Assembly: GCF_000243335.1 (NCBI RefSeq)
Contig: NZ_JH597773.1
Location: 2,659,684 to 2,723,683, forward strand
Origin: Leptonema illini DSM 21528
GTDB taxonomy: Bacteria > Spirochaetota > Leptospiria > Leptospirales > Leptonemataceae
Direction of reading: 5' to 3'
Length of the DNA: 64,000 bases
Part shown: piece by piece, positions 52,330-60,587 of the stretch
Position numbering within the stretch: position 1 is the stretch's first letter
Layout of the letters: each line of letters begins with the position of its first letter
Made by a program: the position numbers and the translations under genes
The notes under the pieces: model-generated
Told to the model about the DNA's origin: nothing
Seen by the model: only the letters and a program-made list of their open reading frames with translations
The model's database searches: none

Positions 52330-53703
52330 TAAACTCTTCACTGCTCTGTACAATAACGGGAAGCTGTAACTCATCGACAGGGATTACCTTTAACACTACA
52401 TCGACGCGCTCCCTTTCGTTCGCGCAGGCGATGGATACGTCTGTCACTCCCACGCTACTTGCCGAGGCCTATGACGGGGCGACCTATAATACGATCCCTT
52501 CGGCGGGTTCACAAATCAGCTGGAGCGACGACAGAACTCTCCTGATTACGATTAGCTGGGGTCGGTTTCCCGAGCAGACAGATCTGCGGTTCACCGTGTC
52601 TGGACTTCTTGATTCGTCGGGCACCCCCGTCGCCGATGCAATCGATAATTTTACGGGGCCTGCGGCGAATCGCGTCTCTCCTGTCGTGGAAGCCGGACAG
52701 ATGGCATGCTCTTATTTCGATGGAGCGGCCTGGGTGGCCGACGGCGCATGTGCGCAGGTGTATACAGTCGGCGATGCAAACTATCCTTTCGGCCAGGATT
52801 CTCACTATACGAACGTTCCTGTGGCCCGTAGCTATTCAGGACCGACCGCTCACGCAGTCTTCACGACGGACTATACGACGACGGATAACGTAACGGGCCT
52901 CGTATGGAAGACCTGTAACGAGGGAAAAACCGGCGCCGCATGCGCCGGTGTGGCCACCACGTATACATGGTACGATTCGATCAATGCCTGCAGCGGCTTA
53001 AACGCAGCCAATGCAGGATCGGGCTATGCCGGAAGAACCGACTGGCGATTGCCGACCATCCAAGAGTTAAAAAGCCTGCCGCATTACGGAGTTGCAGCCC
53101 CTTCCATCGAGGCAGCGTACTTCCCGGCAACCCAGTCAGCGAACCACTGGACGGCCACAACGAACGTCGCGAACATTGCCAATGCCTGGTTCGTGAGCTT
53201 CTCCACCGGCGGCTTCATCGATGCCACGGCGAAAACATCGGCCATGGCCGTTCGTTGTGTCTCGGGAAATCTACCGAATACGCGAAGCCTTACCGATAAC
53301 GGCAACGGAACGATCACAGATAGCGCGACGGGGCTCATCTGGCAGAAGTGCAGCATGGGTCAGGCCAACGACGCCACCTGTAGCGGCGCCGTAACGACGG
53401 CTGCCTGGGCGGCGGCAATGTCTTATTGCGAGAATCTGACGCTTGGCGGACGATCGGACTGGAGGCTTCCTTCGGCGACTGAATTGCGCGGCCTTGTCGA
53501 TGAAACCCGCTTCAACCCTGTCGTAAATCCCGTCTTCTTTCCATCAACTGCCGTAAGCTATTACAACACGGCAACATCAAGCACGACAGGACCGACTAGC
53601 ATGGTATACATATCGATGGGCAGCGGTCGCATGAATGCCCAGAACAAGAACAGCCCGTACGCCGTTCGCTGTGTGACGAACTGAAAAACACGGAGTAAAT
53701 GCT

Positions 53704-56496
53704 ATGCAAAAATATTTTAAAAGCCTGGCAGAGTTGAAAAAAATTCGTCCTATCATGACGATGCTCTGGCGGAGTAAAAATAAATCCGTCGTTCTATCCG
53801 TTCGCAGGGTCCACAGATTCAATCCTGTGGCTGCGCTTTTTCATCTGTTCCCGATTCTTGCATTCGCTTCCCTGTCGGCTTGTCTTCCGACTCTTCAGAG
53901 CCCCGATTCTGGCGAAGCTCTCTTTCATCCCTCTTTGCTCTGCAATCTCACCGGGGATTGCGCCTCACATAACGGACTGTCCACGCCCGCGTTCACACCC
54001 GCTGCCGGTCTCTACAATTCATCTCAGAACGTGACAATCAGCTCAGCCAGCTCAGGCGTGCTTCTCTGCTATACGACGGACGGCTCTGATCCGACATGTG
54101 ATACGACTCCGACCTGCACAACAGGAGCGGCCTATGCAGCTGCCATACCTGTGTCGGCTACGACGACGCTCAAGGCCATCGCCTGTAAGGCCGAGACGGC
54201 CAGCTCATCCATCCGCACCGGACTGTATACAATCGACACGACCGCACCGGGAGCGGTTGCGCCACTGAACGCCGTCGCCGGAGACACGCAGATTAATCTA
54301 TCGTGGACGAACCCCGCAGACGCCGACCTCGCAGGTGTCCGTCTTCTAAGAAAGATAGGCGGATTCTCGGTTGATGAGAACGATGGTACGGTCGTTTACA
54401 ACGGGCTTTCCACGACGGCCGTCAATACCGGACTGGTTAACGGAACGACATACTACTACACCGCCTTCGCCTATGATACGGCAGCGAATTTTTCGACCGG
54501 AACACAGGCATCTGCGACGCCGATGGCCGGAACGGCTAACGCTCCCTCTTACACTCCGGCTGCCGGGCTTTTTAATGCAGCACAGAACGTCGCAATATCA
54601 TCGACGACGGCCTCAGTCACCATCTGCTACACGACCGACGGATCGGCCCCGGCCTGCGATGCGACGGCTACGTGCACCAATGGCTCAGCCTACGGCGGTC
54701 CCGTGGCCGTTTCGGCGACGACGACGCTGCGAGCGCTGGCCTGCCGTGTCGGCTACTTTAACTCAGGTATATCAGACGGGACCTTTTCTATCGATGTGAC
54801 CGCACCCGGTAACGCCGCCTCTTTCGTGGCCACTCCCGGGAACGGATATGTCGATCTTTCCTGGACGAATCCGGGCGATGCTGATCTTGCCGGCGTTCGC
54901 ATTCTCAGAAAGACCGGAGGTTATCCGACCGATGCGAACGATGCGGGGGCGACGATCGTTCACAGCGGCCCCGGTACGTCGGCAACGGATTCGGGATTGA
55001 CCAACGGCACACAGTATTACTACGCCGCCTACGCCTATGACACGGCGGGCAATTTTGCATCGGGCGTGCAGGACACGGCAACTCCCGACATCCCCCCCGG
55101 TACAGGACTCTGGGCGCGCACCGTTACAGGAGGCGGCGGAGATAGCGAATTCACTGCAGTAGTATTTGATCCTGTAAGCAATGCCATTTACGCCGCAGGA
55201 TACATCAAAGGATCCGGCGTCTTCGACTTCGGTAACGGAGTCACTATTAGCGGCTTTTCAGCAACGGGAACGCATCCGGTAATCGTGAAATATGCGTTAG
55301 ACGGCTCGGCACTCTGGGCGCGCACCATAGTGTCGGGCCCTACTATGACATCGGCTCGATATCAGGCTCTCGCCGTTAACTCATCGGGCGACGTATTCGC
55401 GGCGGGAATGATACAACAGACGTCACCGGTGGATTTCGGAGGCGTTTCAGCAACGGGAATTGTGGCAGGAACCACGGCCGTCCTTGTAAAGTACGATTCC
55501 TCGGGAACGGTTCTCTGGGCAAGAACTCCCATCAGTGGAACGCAGTCGACGTCATTCGATGCGATCACGATAGACGCTTCGGATAACATCATGTTAACCG
55601 GCAACCAACAGTCCACATCCGCAGTGGATTACGGAGCGGGCGTGACCATAAGCGGAGGCACGACAAACGGCAACACACTCGTCGTAAAATATGATAACAC
55701 CGGTATGCCGCTCTGGGGACGCACCACCCTCAGTGGAATGACTGCAAATCAATCGCGCGGCATCGCCGTTGATCCCATGACGGGAGATATCTACGTGGCC
55801 GGCTCGCAAATGGATACGGGCACCTATGATTATGGCGGCGGAGTCACGTTAACCGGCCTTTTTACGACATTCAATCTCTTTGTGTTACGTTATGACGCAG
55901 CGGGCTCTATTCAATGGGGCCGCACTACCGTTGCCGGACTGCAAAACACTATCTTCTACGGTGTCGCCGTCGACGCCTCCGGAAACGCCTGTGCCGTCGG
56001 TCAGCAGACAAACACCGTAACCTACGATTTTGGCGGCGTCACGTCGACAGGTGCCGGTACAGGCGCTAACTCTGCGCTTGTATGCTATAACTCCTCCGGC
56101 GTGCCCCTGTGGGCTCGTACCACAACAGTGGCCGGTGGAAGCAGCAGCCCCTTTAAATCCGTTACTATTGATTCTGCCGGCAATATACTGACGGCCGGCT
56201 ATCAGTACGGCTCCGGATCATACAGCTATGGAGCGGGAGCCAGCGCAACGGGGTCATATATCGGATACAATCCGAACCTCGTTAAATATGACAGCGCGGG
56301 AACGCCTCTCTGGGCCCGGTCGACGATCGTCGGTGCGAACTCCAGCCAGTTTTATTCCGTTACGACGGACGGAACGAACCACGTCTACGCTGTGGGAGCA
56401 CAGACAGGAGCTACGGGCTACACCTATAGCCCCGGCGTAACGGCGACAGGCGATCATACGGGCGTGAATGCGGTGATCGTGAAGTACAGTCCCTGA
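53704..56496 (+). CDS. Large lipoprotein: chitobiase-C/FN3 pairs plus beta-propeller-like repeats
   Basis: A 930-residue lipoprotein with a long N-terminal extension and lipobox LSAC (Cys60). Then: CHB_HEX_C-like domain (about 95-176, AGLYNSSQNVTIS..CYTTDGSDPTC), FN3-like (180-275), a second CHB_HEX_C-like (280-360) and FN3-like (365-460), and about 465 residues of repeats each containing an LWAR/LWGRT strand plus an AVNSSGDVFAAG-type strand, as in SBBP-like propellers. GGAG lies 8 bases before ATG 53704. Its post-lipobox segment (PDSGEALFHPSLLCNLTGDC) matches that of the disrupted upstream gene (PDSQSQLLNSSLLCTITGSC). Likely a surface lipoprotein; ligand unknown. Confidence 0.85.
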   Translation: MQKYFKSLAELKKIRPIMTMLWRSKNKSVVLSVRRVHRFNPVAALFHLFPILAFASLSACLPTLQSPDSGEALFHPSLLCNLTGDCASHNGLSTPAFTPAAGLYNSSQNVTISSASSGVLLCYTTDGSDPTCDTTPTCTTGAAYAAAIPVSATTTLKAIACKAETASSSIRTGLYTIDTTAPGAVAPLNAVAGDTQINLSWTNPADADLAGVRLLRKIGGFSVDENDGTVVYNGLSTTAVNTGLVNGTTYYYTAFAYDTAANFSTGTQASATPMAGTANAPSYTPAAGLFNAAQNVAISSTTASVTICYTTDGSAPACDATATCTNGSAYGGPVAVSATTTLRALACRVGYFNSGISDGTFSIDVTAPGNAASFVATPGNGYVDLSWTNPGDADLAGVRILRKTGGYPTDANDAGATIVHSGPGTSATDSGLTNGTQYYYAAYAYDTAGNFASGVQDTATPDIPPGTGLWARTVTGGGGDSEFTAVVFDPVSNAIYAAGYIKGSGVFDFGNGVTISGFSATGTHPVIVKYALDGSALWARTIVSGPTMTSARYQALAVNSSGDVFAAGMIQQTSPVDFGGVSATGIVAGTTAVLVKYDSSGTVLWARTPISGTQSTSFDAITIDASDNIMLTGNQQSTSAVDYGAGVTISGGTTNGNTLVVKYDNTGMPLWGRTTLSGMTANQSRGIAVDPMTGDIYVAGSQMDTGTYDYGGGVTLTGLFTTFNLFVLRYDAAGSIQWGRTTVAGLQNTIFYGVAVDASGNACAVGQQTNTVTYDFGGVTSTGAGTGANSALVCYNSSGVPLWARTTTVAGGSSSPFKSVTIDSAGNILTAGYQYGSGSYSYGAGASATGSYIGYNPNLVKYDSAGTPLWARSTIVGANSSQFYSVTTDGTNHVYAVGAQTGATGYTYSPGVTATGDHTGVNAVIVKYSP

Positions 56497-56507
56497 TCCC
56501 GAGAAAG

Positions 56508-56536
56508 TTGTGGCCTCTATCATCCTGAGGCCACAA
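56508..56536 (+). terminator. Perfect 10-bp stem after the propeller lipoprotein gene
   Basis: TTGTGGCCTC (56508-56517), a 9-base loop and GAGGCCACAA (56527-56536) form a strong hairpin 12 bases after the stop. No T-run follows, so it may be a rho-dependent or RNA-stability element rather than a classic terminator. Confidence 0.55.
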
Positions 56537-56692
56537 TTGAGGGCTATCGCCAGTCCCGCAAAAAGGCTACCTGATCCTGTAAGGCGACATAATAATATTA
56601 TTGTCACGTTACCCGAATCTTTCCATCAGGAACATCATCAGGAACATACTCTTTTCAGTTGACCTTGCCCGCCTTCTGTCCGCTGTGGAATT

Positions 56693-58846
56693 ATGTCCCT
56701 TAATCCCCAGCAGGCCGAGGCCGTGATGCAGATTCACGGGCCGCTTCTCGTCTTTGCCGGGGCCGGAAGCGGCAAGACACGCGTCATCACGCACCGCATC
56801 CGCAACATGATCTACAAAGGGATCGCGCCCTCCTCGATTGTGGCCGTCAGTTTCACGTCCAAAAGCGCTAAAGAGATGCGCGAACGTCTGATCCACATGA
56901 TGGGCCGCAAAGAAAGCCGCGGCATCGTTGTCTCTACATTTCATGCACTGGGCAACCGCATCCTGCAAGGTGATATTCGCCTGCTCGGATACAGAGATCC
57001 GTTTACGATTCTCGACGGCGACGATCAGTTGAGTATTTTCAGAGATCTCTATCGCTCGTTAAAGATGGATCCGGACGATGCGAAGAAGGAGGGAGCGGCC
57101 TTCCTCGTTTCTCTCTGCAAGAACTCGGGCATGTCGCCCGAGGAATGGGCGCTTCAAAGGGCGCTTCCGTTTAACGATCAGATTTTTCTTGAACTGTATA
57201 CCGGCTATCATCGTACGCTGAAATCGCTGAACGCCGTTGATTTCGACGACCTCATCCTTCTGCCGCAAAAACTGTTTCGCGAACATCCGGAGGTACTCGA
57301 ACGCTATCATCGACGTTTTCGATACTTTTTGATCGACGAGTTTCAGGATACGAACCCATCACAGTATTCGCTGCTGCTACAGCTTGCCGGCCATACGAGA
57401 AACCTCTGTGTCGTTGGCGACGACGATCAGTCCATCTACGGATGGCGAGGCGCCGACGTCGGCATCATCCGTAACTTCGAAAAAGACTTCCCAGAGGCGA
57501 AGACGATCCGGCTTGAGCTGAACTATCGTTCCACGCAGCAGATTTTAATGGCGGCTAACGCCGTCGTAAAAAACAACACAAAGCGCGTGCTCAAAGAGCT
57601 GAAACCGACGATTGCAGGCGGCGTGCCGTTGCGACTGATGCTTGCCGAGAACGAAGAGATGGAGGCGGAGCGAGTCGCTTCGGTTATCAAAGACAAGATC
57701 CTGCGTGAGAACCGCACGCCGGGTGACTTTGCCATTCTCTATAGAACGAACTTCCAGTCGCGCGCCTTCGAGCAGGAGCTGCGCAAACAAAATATTCCTC
57801 TGCACGTCGTCGGCGGCTATCGCTTCTTTGACCGCAAAGAAGTGAAAGATACCATCAGCTATCTGCGCGTTCTTGCAAACCCATCCGACGAGGTGAGTCT
57901 TCTGCGCGTCATCAATACTCCGAAGCGCGGCATCGGCGAGGGAACGATTAAGAAAATCGGCGAGTATATCGAAAGTCAGTCGGCGAAAGAAGGCCACCGC
58001 ATTCCCTTCTACGAGGTTCTTCAGCGTATGGAAGGCGGTCCCGGTCTGATCGAGGGAATTCCGTCCAAACAGGCGGCGACGCTACATGAATTTAAAGAGC
58101 TGATCGAGCACTACCGGCGCGAATTCTCAAGAGCCCGGAAGATGGCGCCCGTTCTTGCCGCTCTGATTCGCGATCTTAAATTCGAGGCCGAGTTTTTACG
58201 AGAGGGCGATAACGATGCGGCGGCGAAGGCGCGCATGCTTAACCTTTCAGAGATCGTGAACATGCTTTCCTATTTCGAAGATCAGTGGGATGAATCGAAG
58301 CCGCCCGGCCTCTTTGATTTTCTCGCACGGATCAGCCTGCAGGCGTCGGATCAGGACGACGATAATCCGCGCGGACGCGTTCAGCTGCTTACGCTCCATC
58401 TGTCGAAAGGCCTTGAGTATAACGTCGTTTTCCTGAGCGGCATGAACGAGGGCATATTTCCGGCAGGACGATCGCTTTCGGAGGCGGGCGACCAGGACGA
58501 AGCTCTTGAAGAGGAGCGACGTCTGTGCTATGTGGGCATCACGCGGGCCCGGCAGGAACTCATACTGACGCATTCGCAGGTGCGGCGGCGCTTCGGCGAA
58601 GAAGAGGTGCTTGAACCCTCGCGCTTCCTGTCAGAGATTCCGCCGGAGCTGCTTGAAATCGACGAAGGCCCTTCTGAAGAAGAACTCGCCAGCAGAGAGA
58701 AGATGTTTCTCGACGACTTAAAGGCCATCTCGGCCGAGGCCGCTGAAGAAGCAGAAATCCGCGAAGCCGAGAAAGGCCGCGAGGCCGAAAACGAAGCGAA
58801 CCGGCGCGAAGAAGAACGTGTGCGGGCCCTGCTTTACGGGAAATAA
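56693..58846 (+). CDS. UvrD/Rep-type superfamily 1 DNA helicase
   Basis: A 717-residue 3'-5' helicase that unwinds DNA with ATP. Motifs in order: Q-motif NPQQAEAV, Walker A FAGAGSGKT (motif I), VSFTSKSAKEMRER (Ia), STFHALGNRIL, DEFQDTN (II), GDDDQSIYGWRGAD (III), NYRSTQQIL (IV), LTLHLSKGLEYNVVF (V) and EERRLCYVGITRAR (VI). The length and the extended acidic C-terminus (SAEAAEEAEIREAEKGREAE) fit Rep/PcrA-like proteins. A role in repair or replication restart is by family. Confidence 0.92.
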   Translation: MSLNPQQAEAVMQIHGPLLVFAGAGSGKTRVITHRIRNMIYKGIAPSSIVAVSFTSKSAKEMRERLIHMMGRKESRGIVVSTFHALGNRILQGDIRLLGYRDPFTILDGDDQLSIFRDLYRSLKMDPDDAKKEGAAFLVSLCKNSGMSPEEWALQRALPFNDQIFLELYTGYHRTLKSLNAVDFDDLILLPQKLFREHPEVLERYHRRFRYFLIDEFQDTNPSQYSLLLQLAGHTRNLCVVGDDDQSIYGWRGADVGIIRNFEKDFPEAKTIRLELNYRSTQQILMAANAVVKNNTKRVLKELKPTIAGGVPLRLMLAENEEMEAERVASVIKDKILRENRTPGDFAILYRTNFQSRAFEQELRKQNIPLHVVGGYRFFDRKEVKDTISYLRVLANPSDEVSLLRVINTPKRGIGEGTIKKIGEYIESQSAKEGHRIPFYEVLQRMEGGPGLIEGIPSKQAATLHEFKELIEHYRREFSRARKMAPVLAALIRDLKFEAEFLREGDNDAAAKARMLNLSEIVNMLSYFEDQWDESKPPGLFDFLARISLQASDQDDDNPRGRVQLLTLHLSKGLEYNVVFLSGMNEGIFPAGRSLSEAGDQDEALEEERRLCYVGITRARQELILTHSQVRRRFGEEEVLEPSRFLSEIPPELLEIDEGPSEEELASREKMFLDDLKAISAEAAEEAEIREAEKGREAENEANRREEERVRALLYGK

Positions 58847-58898
58847 GGCCGCATTAAAAGCAAATGCCTCCCTCCGCCGCAGAAAGCCACACCGTGTG

Positions 58899-59423
58899 CT
58901 AACCTTTTTCAGATTGAAGAGCGGCAAAGGCGGCGCCGACGCCCTTGCCCTGACGTCGCAGCTCATGAAAATCATGAAAGACCCTGTATTCGTCGGGGAT
59001 GTCGCCGAGACGGGCAAAGTCGATAATAAAGAACTCGCCACGGGCTCCGGTTAATACATTCCCTTCATCGTCAAAAAGCGACGATTCGGTGATGATGCGT
59101 CTTTTCTGTTTTTCGGCGACTGTCGATCTAACGGTATGCCTCTTCTTCAGCGGAACAGGCTTTCTATATTCCATATGCAGACGATGGGTAACGACGGTGA
59201 ATCCGTTCAGCCAGGCGACAGAGCCCATGGCCTCGTCCATTAAAGTTGCAAGAAACCCACCGTGCACATGGTGCGGAGGCCCCTCGACCTTCTTGCCGGG
59301 ATGAAAGCGAAACCAGAAGGTCTCATGCTTTTCATCATAGTATTGTTCGAGCTTCCTATCAAGAGAGAGAAGCAGCCGCGAAGGCGCAAACGGTAACGTG
59401 ATGGCATCGGCAGGAATCTGCAT
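58899..59423 (-). CDS. Hotdog-fold thioesterase (PaaI-like)
   Basis: A 174-residue acyl-CoA thioesterase-like protein. The hotdog signature HHVHGGFLATLMDEAMG (about 50-67; conserved HGG and acidic residue), then VVTHRLHMEYRKPVPL and the strand LTGARGEFFIID match the 4HBT/PaaI family. The N-terminal 30 residues and a C-terminal tail are extra. The acyl substrate is unknown. It is convergent with the helicase gene, separated by 52 bases. Confidence 0.85.
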   Translation of the reverse strand: MQIPADAITLPFAPSRLLLSLDRKLEQYYDEKHETFWFRFHPGKKVEGPPHHVHGGFLATLMDEAMGSVAWLNGFTVVTHRLHMEYRKPVPLKKRHTVRSTVAEKQKRRIITESSLFDDEGNVLTGARGEFFIIDFARLGDIPDEYRVFHDFHELRRQGKGVGAAFAALQSEKG

Positions 59424-59459
59424 ATTGACATTTCAATCAATCTCCATGCCCGGTCCAGC

Positions 59460-59873
59460 CTATTCCGCCTGCTCGCGAAGCACAGACGCTACCAACGCCC
59501 ATACGACTGTGCGCATCAACATCGCTCCGATACTTTTGACGGCTACAGTTCCATCCGTAAAGTAGATGAATACGAGAGCAAGCAAAACAACAGCGTGGGC
59601 AAGTGCAATAATGCCGGCGGGCCACGAAATCTTGAATCGCTTCCAGAGCCGAGCAAAGACGGATGAGAAACGAAACAGTACGGCGAGCAGGAAGGTCAAA
59701 CCCGCGAAAGCGGCTACCACATTATAGGTAACCAACCAGCGTAGTACGATCTGCTCCGGCTGACTGGCGCCTGTCAGAACGGCCGTCCCCTCGAAGATTG
59801 TGGCAACGGAAATTAGAAGAGCCACGGCGACCACCACCCATCGGCTCCACTTTTGCAACGTATATGATTTCAT
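59460..59873 (-). CDS. Small four-span membrane protein divergent from the MarR gene
   Basis: A 137-residue hydrophobic protein with four spans (WVVVAVALLISVATIFEG, TYNVVAAFAGLTFLLAVLF, AGIIALAHAVVLLALVFIY, IGAMLMRTVVWALVASVL). No family recognised. It is divergent from the MarR regulator at 60056 and the shared 182-base gap holds overlapping CCTAA/TTAGG inverted repeats, so it is a likely regulatory target. It ends 36 bases before the start of the thioesterase gene on the same strand. Confidence 0.75.
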   Translation of the reverse strand: MKSYTLQKWSRWVVVAVALLISVATIFEGTAVLTGASQPEQIVLRWLVTYNVVAAFAGLTFLLAVLFRFSSVFARLWKRFKISWPAGIIALAHAVVLLALVFIYFTDGTVAVKSIGAMLMRTVVWALVASVLREQAE

Positions 59874-60010
59874 GATGTTTTTCCTTATTAAGAGGTTTAT
59901 CAGAAGCCAGACATGCGCTCCCGGGAACCGTCCTGCTCCTTTCTCGCCGACCTTCTATTCTTCGTTTTTTCTTGCCCGCCATTAAAATGTTGTCGAAAGA
60001 TCGTTTATGG

Positions 60011-60030
60011 CCTAATATTTAGGTACCTAA
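60011..60030. promoter_or_regulatory. Overlapping inverted repeats, probable MarR operator
   Basis: CCTAA-TAT-TTAGG (60011-60023) overlaps the perfect palindrome TTAGGTACCTAA (60019-60030), giving three half-sites in alternating orientation. The spacing and position, 26 bases before the MarR start and between divergent genes, are typical of MarR autoregulation. Confidence 0.65.
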
Positions 60031-60055
60031 TCTTTTCTGTCAACAGGAAAACCAT

Positions 60056-60586
60056 ATGATGAAAGCGCCGTTGTTACTGCCGGGCGACCTGCTCATGAAC
60101 CGCATCACCGGGAACGTTCTTATCGCGGGGCATGAGATATCGCCCGACACGATCGAACTGATGTTTCGAACGGCGTCGTTCACCGGACTTTTCTCTGCAT
60201 ATCTGGAGCGTCATTTTCAGCGTTACGGTCTCTCGCAGCCGGGCTTCATGCTACTGTTGCTTTTACATACGCAATCCGAGGAAACATGGACGGCCGCACG
60301 CCTCGCCGACACGCTCGGGGTTCGTGCGCCGACGATGACGGGCATCCTCGATACTTTACAGAAGCAGGGATTCATAGAGCGACAGCCCTCGCAGCACGAT
60401 CGGCGAAAAAACAGCATCGTGCTCACATCGACGGGAAGAAAAAAGCTGAAGCGCATTCTGCCCGATCATTTTCGCCGTATTCAGGCCGCCTTCGGACGCC
60501 TTGCCACTCCGGAATTCAGGGAAAGCTGTCAGGCCGTCTTTTTGCAGCTCGAAGCGGCGGCGACCGAGCTTGCAGGGAATAACTGA
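60056..60586 (+). CDS. MarR-family transcriptional regulator
   Basis: A 176-residue regulator with a winged helix: AARLADTLGVRAPTMTGIL (recognition region), LQKQGFIERQPSQHDRRKNSIVLTSTGRKKL (wing with the conserved DxRxxxxxLT pattern). An extra N-terminal stretch of about 35 residues precedes the fold. ATGs at 60056 and 60059 are both possible. It is followed after 1 base by the RND permease gene, so it probably represses that operon and the divergent membrane-protein gene, and derepresses upon binding a small ligand. Confidence 0.88.
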   Translation: MMKAPLLLPGDLLMNRITGNVLIAGHEISPDTIELMFRTASFTGLFSAYLERHFQRYGLSQPGFMLLLLLHTQSEETWTAARLADTLGVRAPTMTGILDTLQKQGFIERQPSQHDRRKNSIVLTSTGRKKLKRILPDHFRRIQAAFGRLATPEFRESCQAVFLQLEAAATELAGNN

Positions 60587-60587
60587 T

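Larger units (their letters stand above)
51340..53684 (+). pseudogene. DUF1566 lipoprotein gene interrupted by an IS5-family element
   Basis: The 5' part (51340-51459) encodes a signal peptide and MLLASHCLPALDAPDSQSQLL; the 3' part (52330-53684) continues NSSLLCTITGSCNSSTG. Between them sits an 870-bp IS. Removing the IS and one TA joins CTT-CTA to AAC-TCT in frame, giving an uninterrupted protein of about 490 residues: lipobox region, Big_5/SbsA-like Ig domain (SFAQAMDTS..), then two DUF1566 domains (GLVWKTC..DWRLPTIQEL; GLIWQKC..DWRLPSATEL..YAVRCV). The lipobox residue before Cys is His, unusual even for spirochaetes. As it stands the 5' fragment stops at 51486 inside the IS. The downstream paralog is intact. 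Confidence 0.9.

Noticed and set aside
52940-53299. 119-codon frame within the DUF1566 part
   Set aside because: Alternative-frame shadow of the DUF1566 coding sequence.
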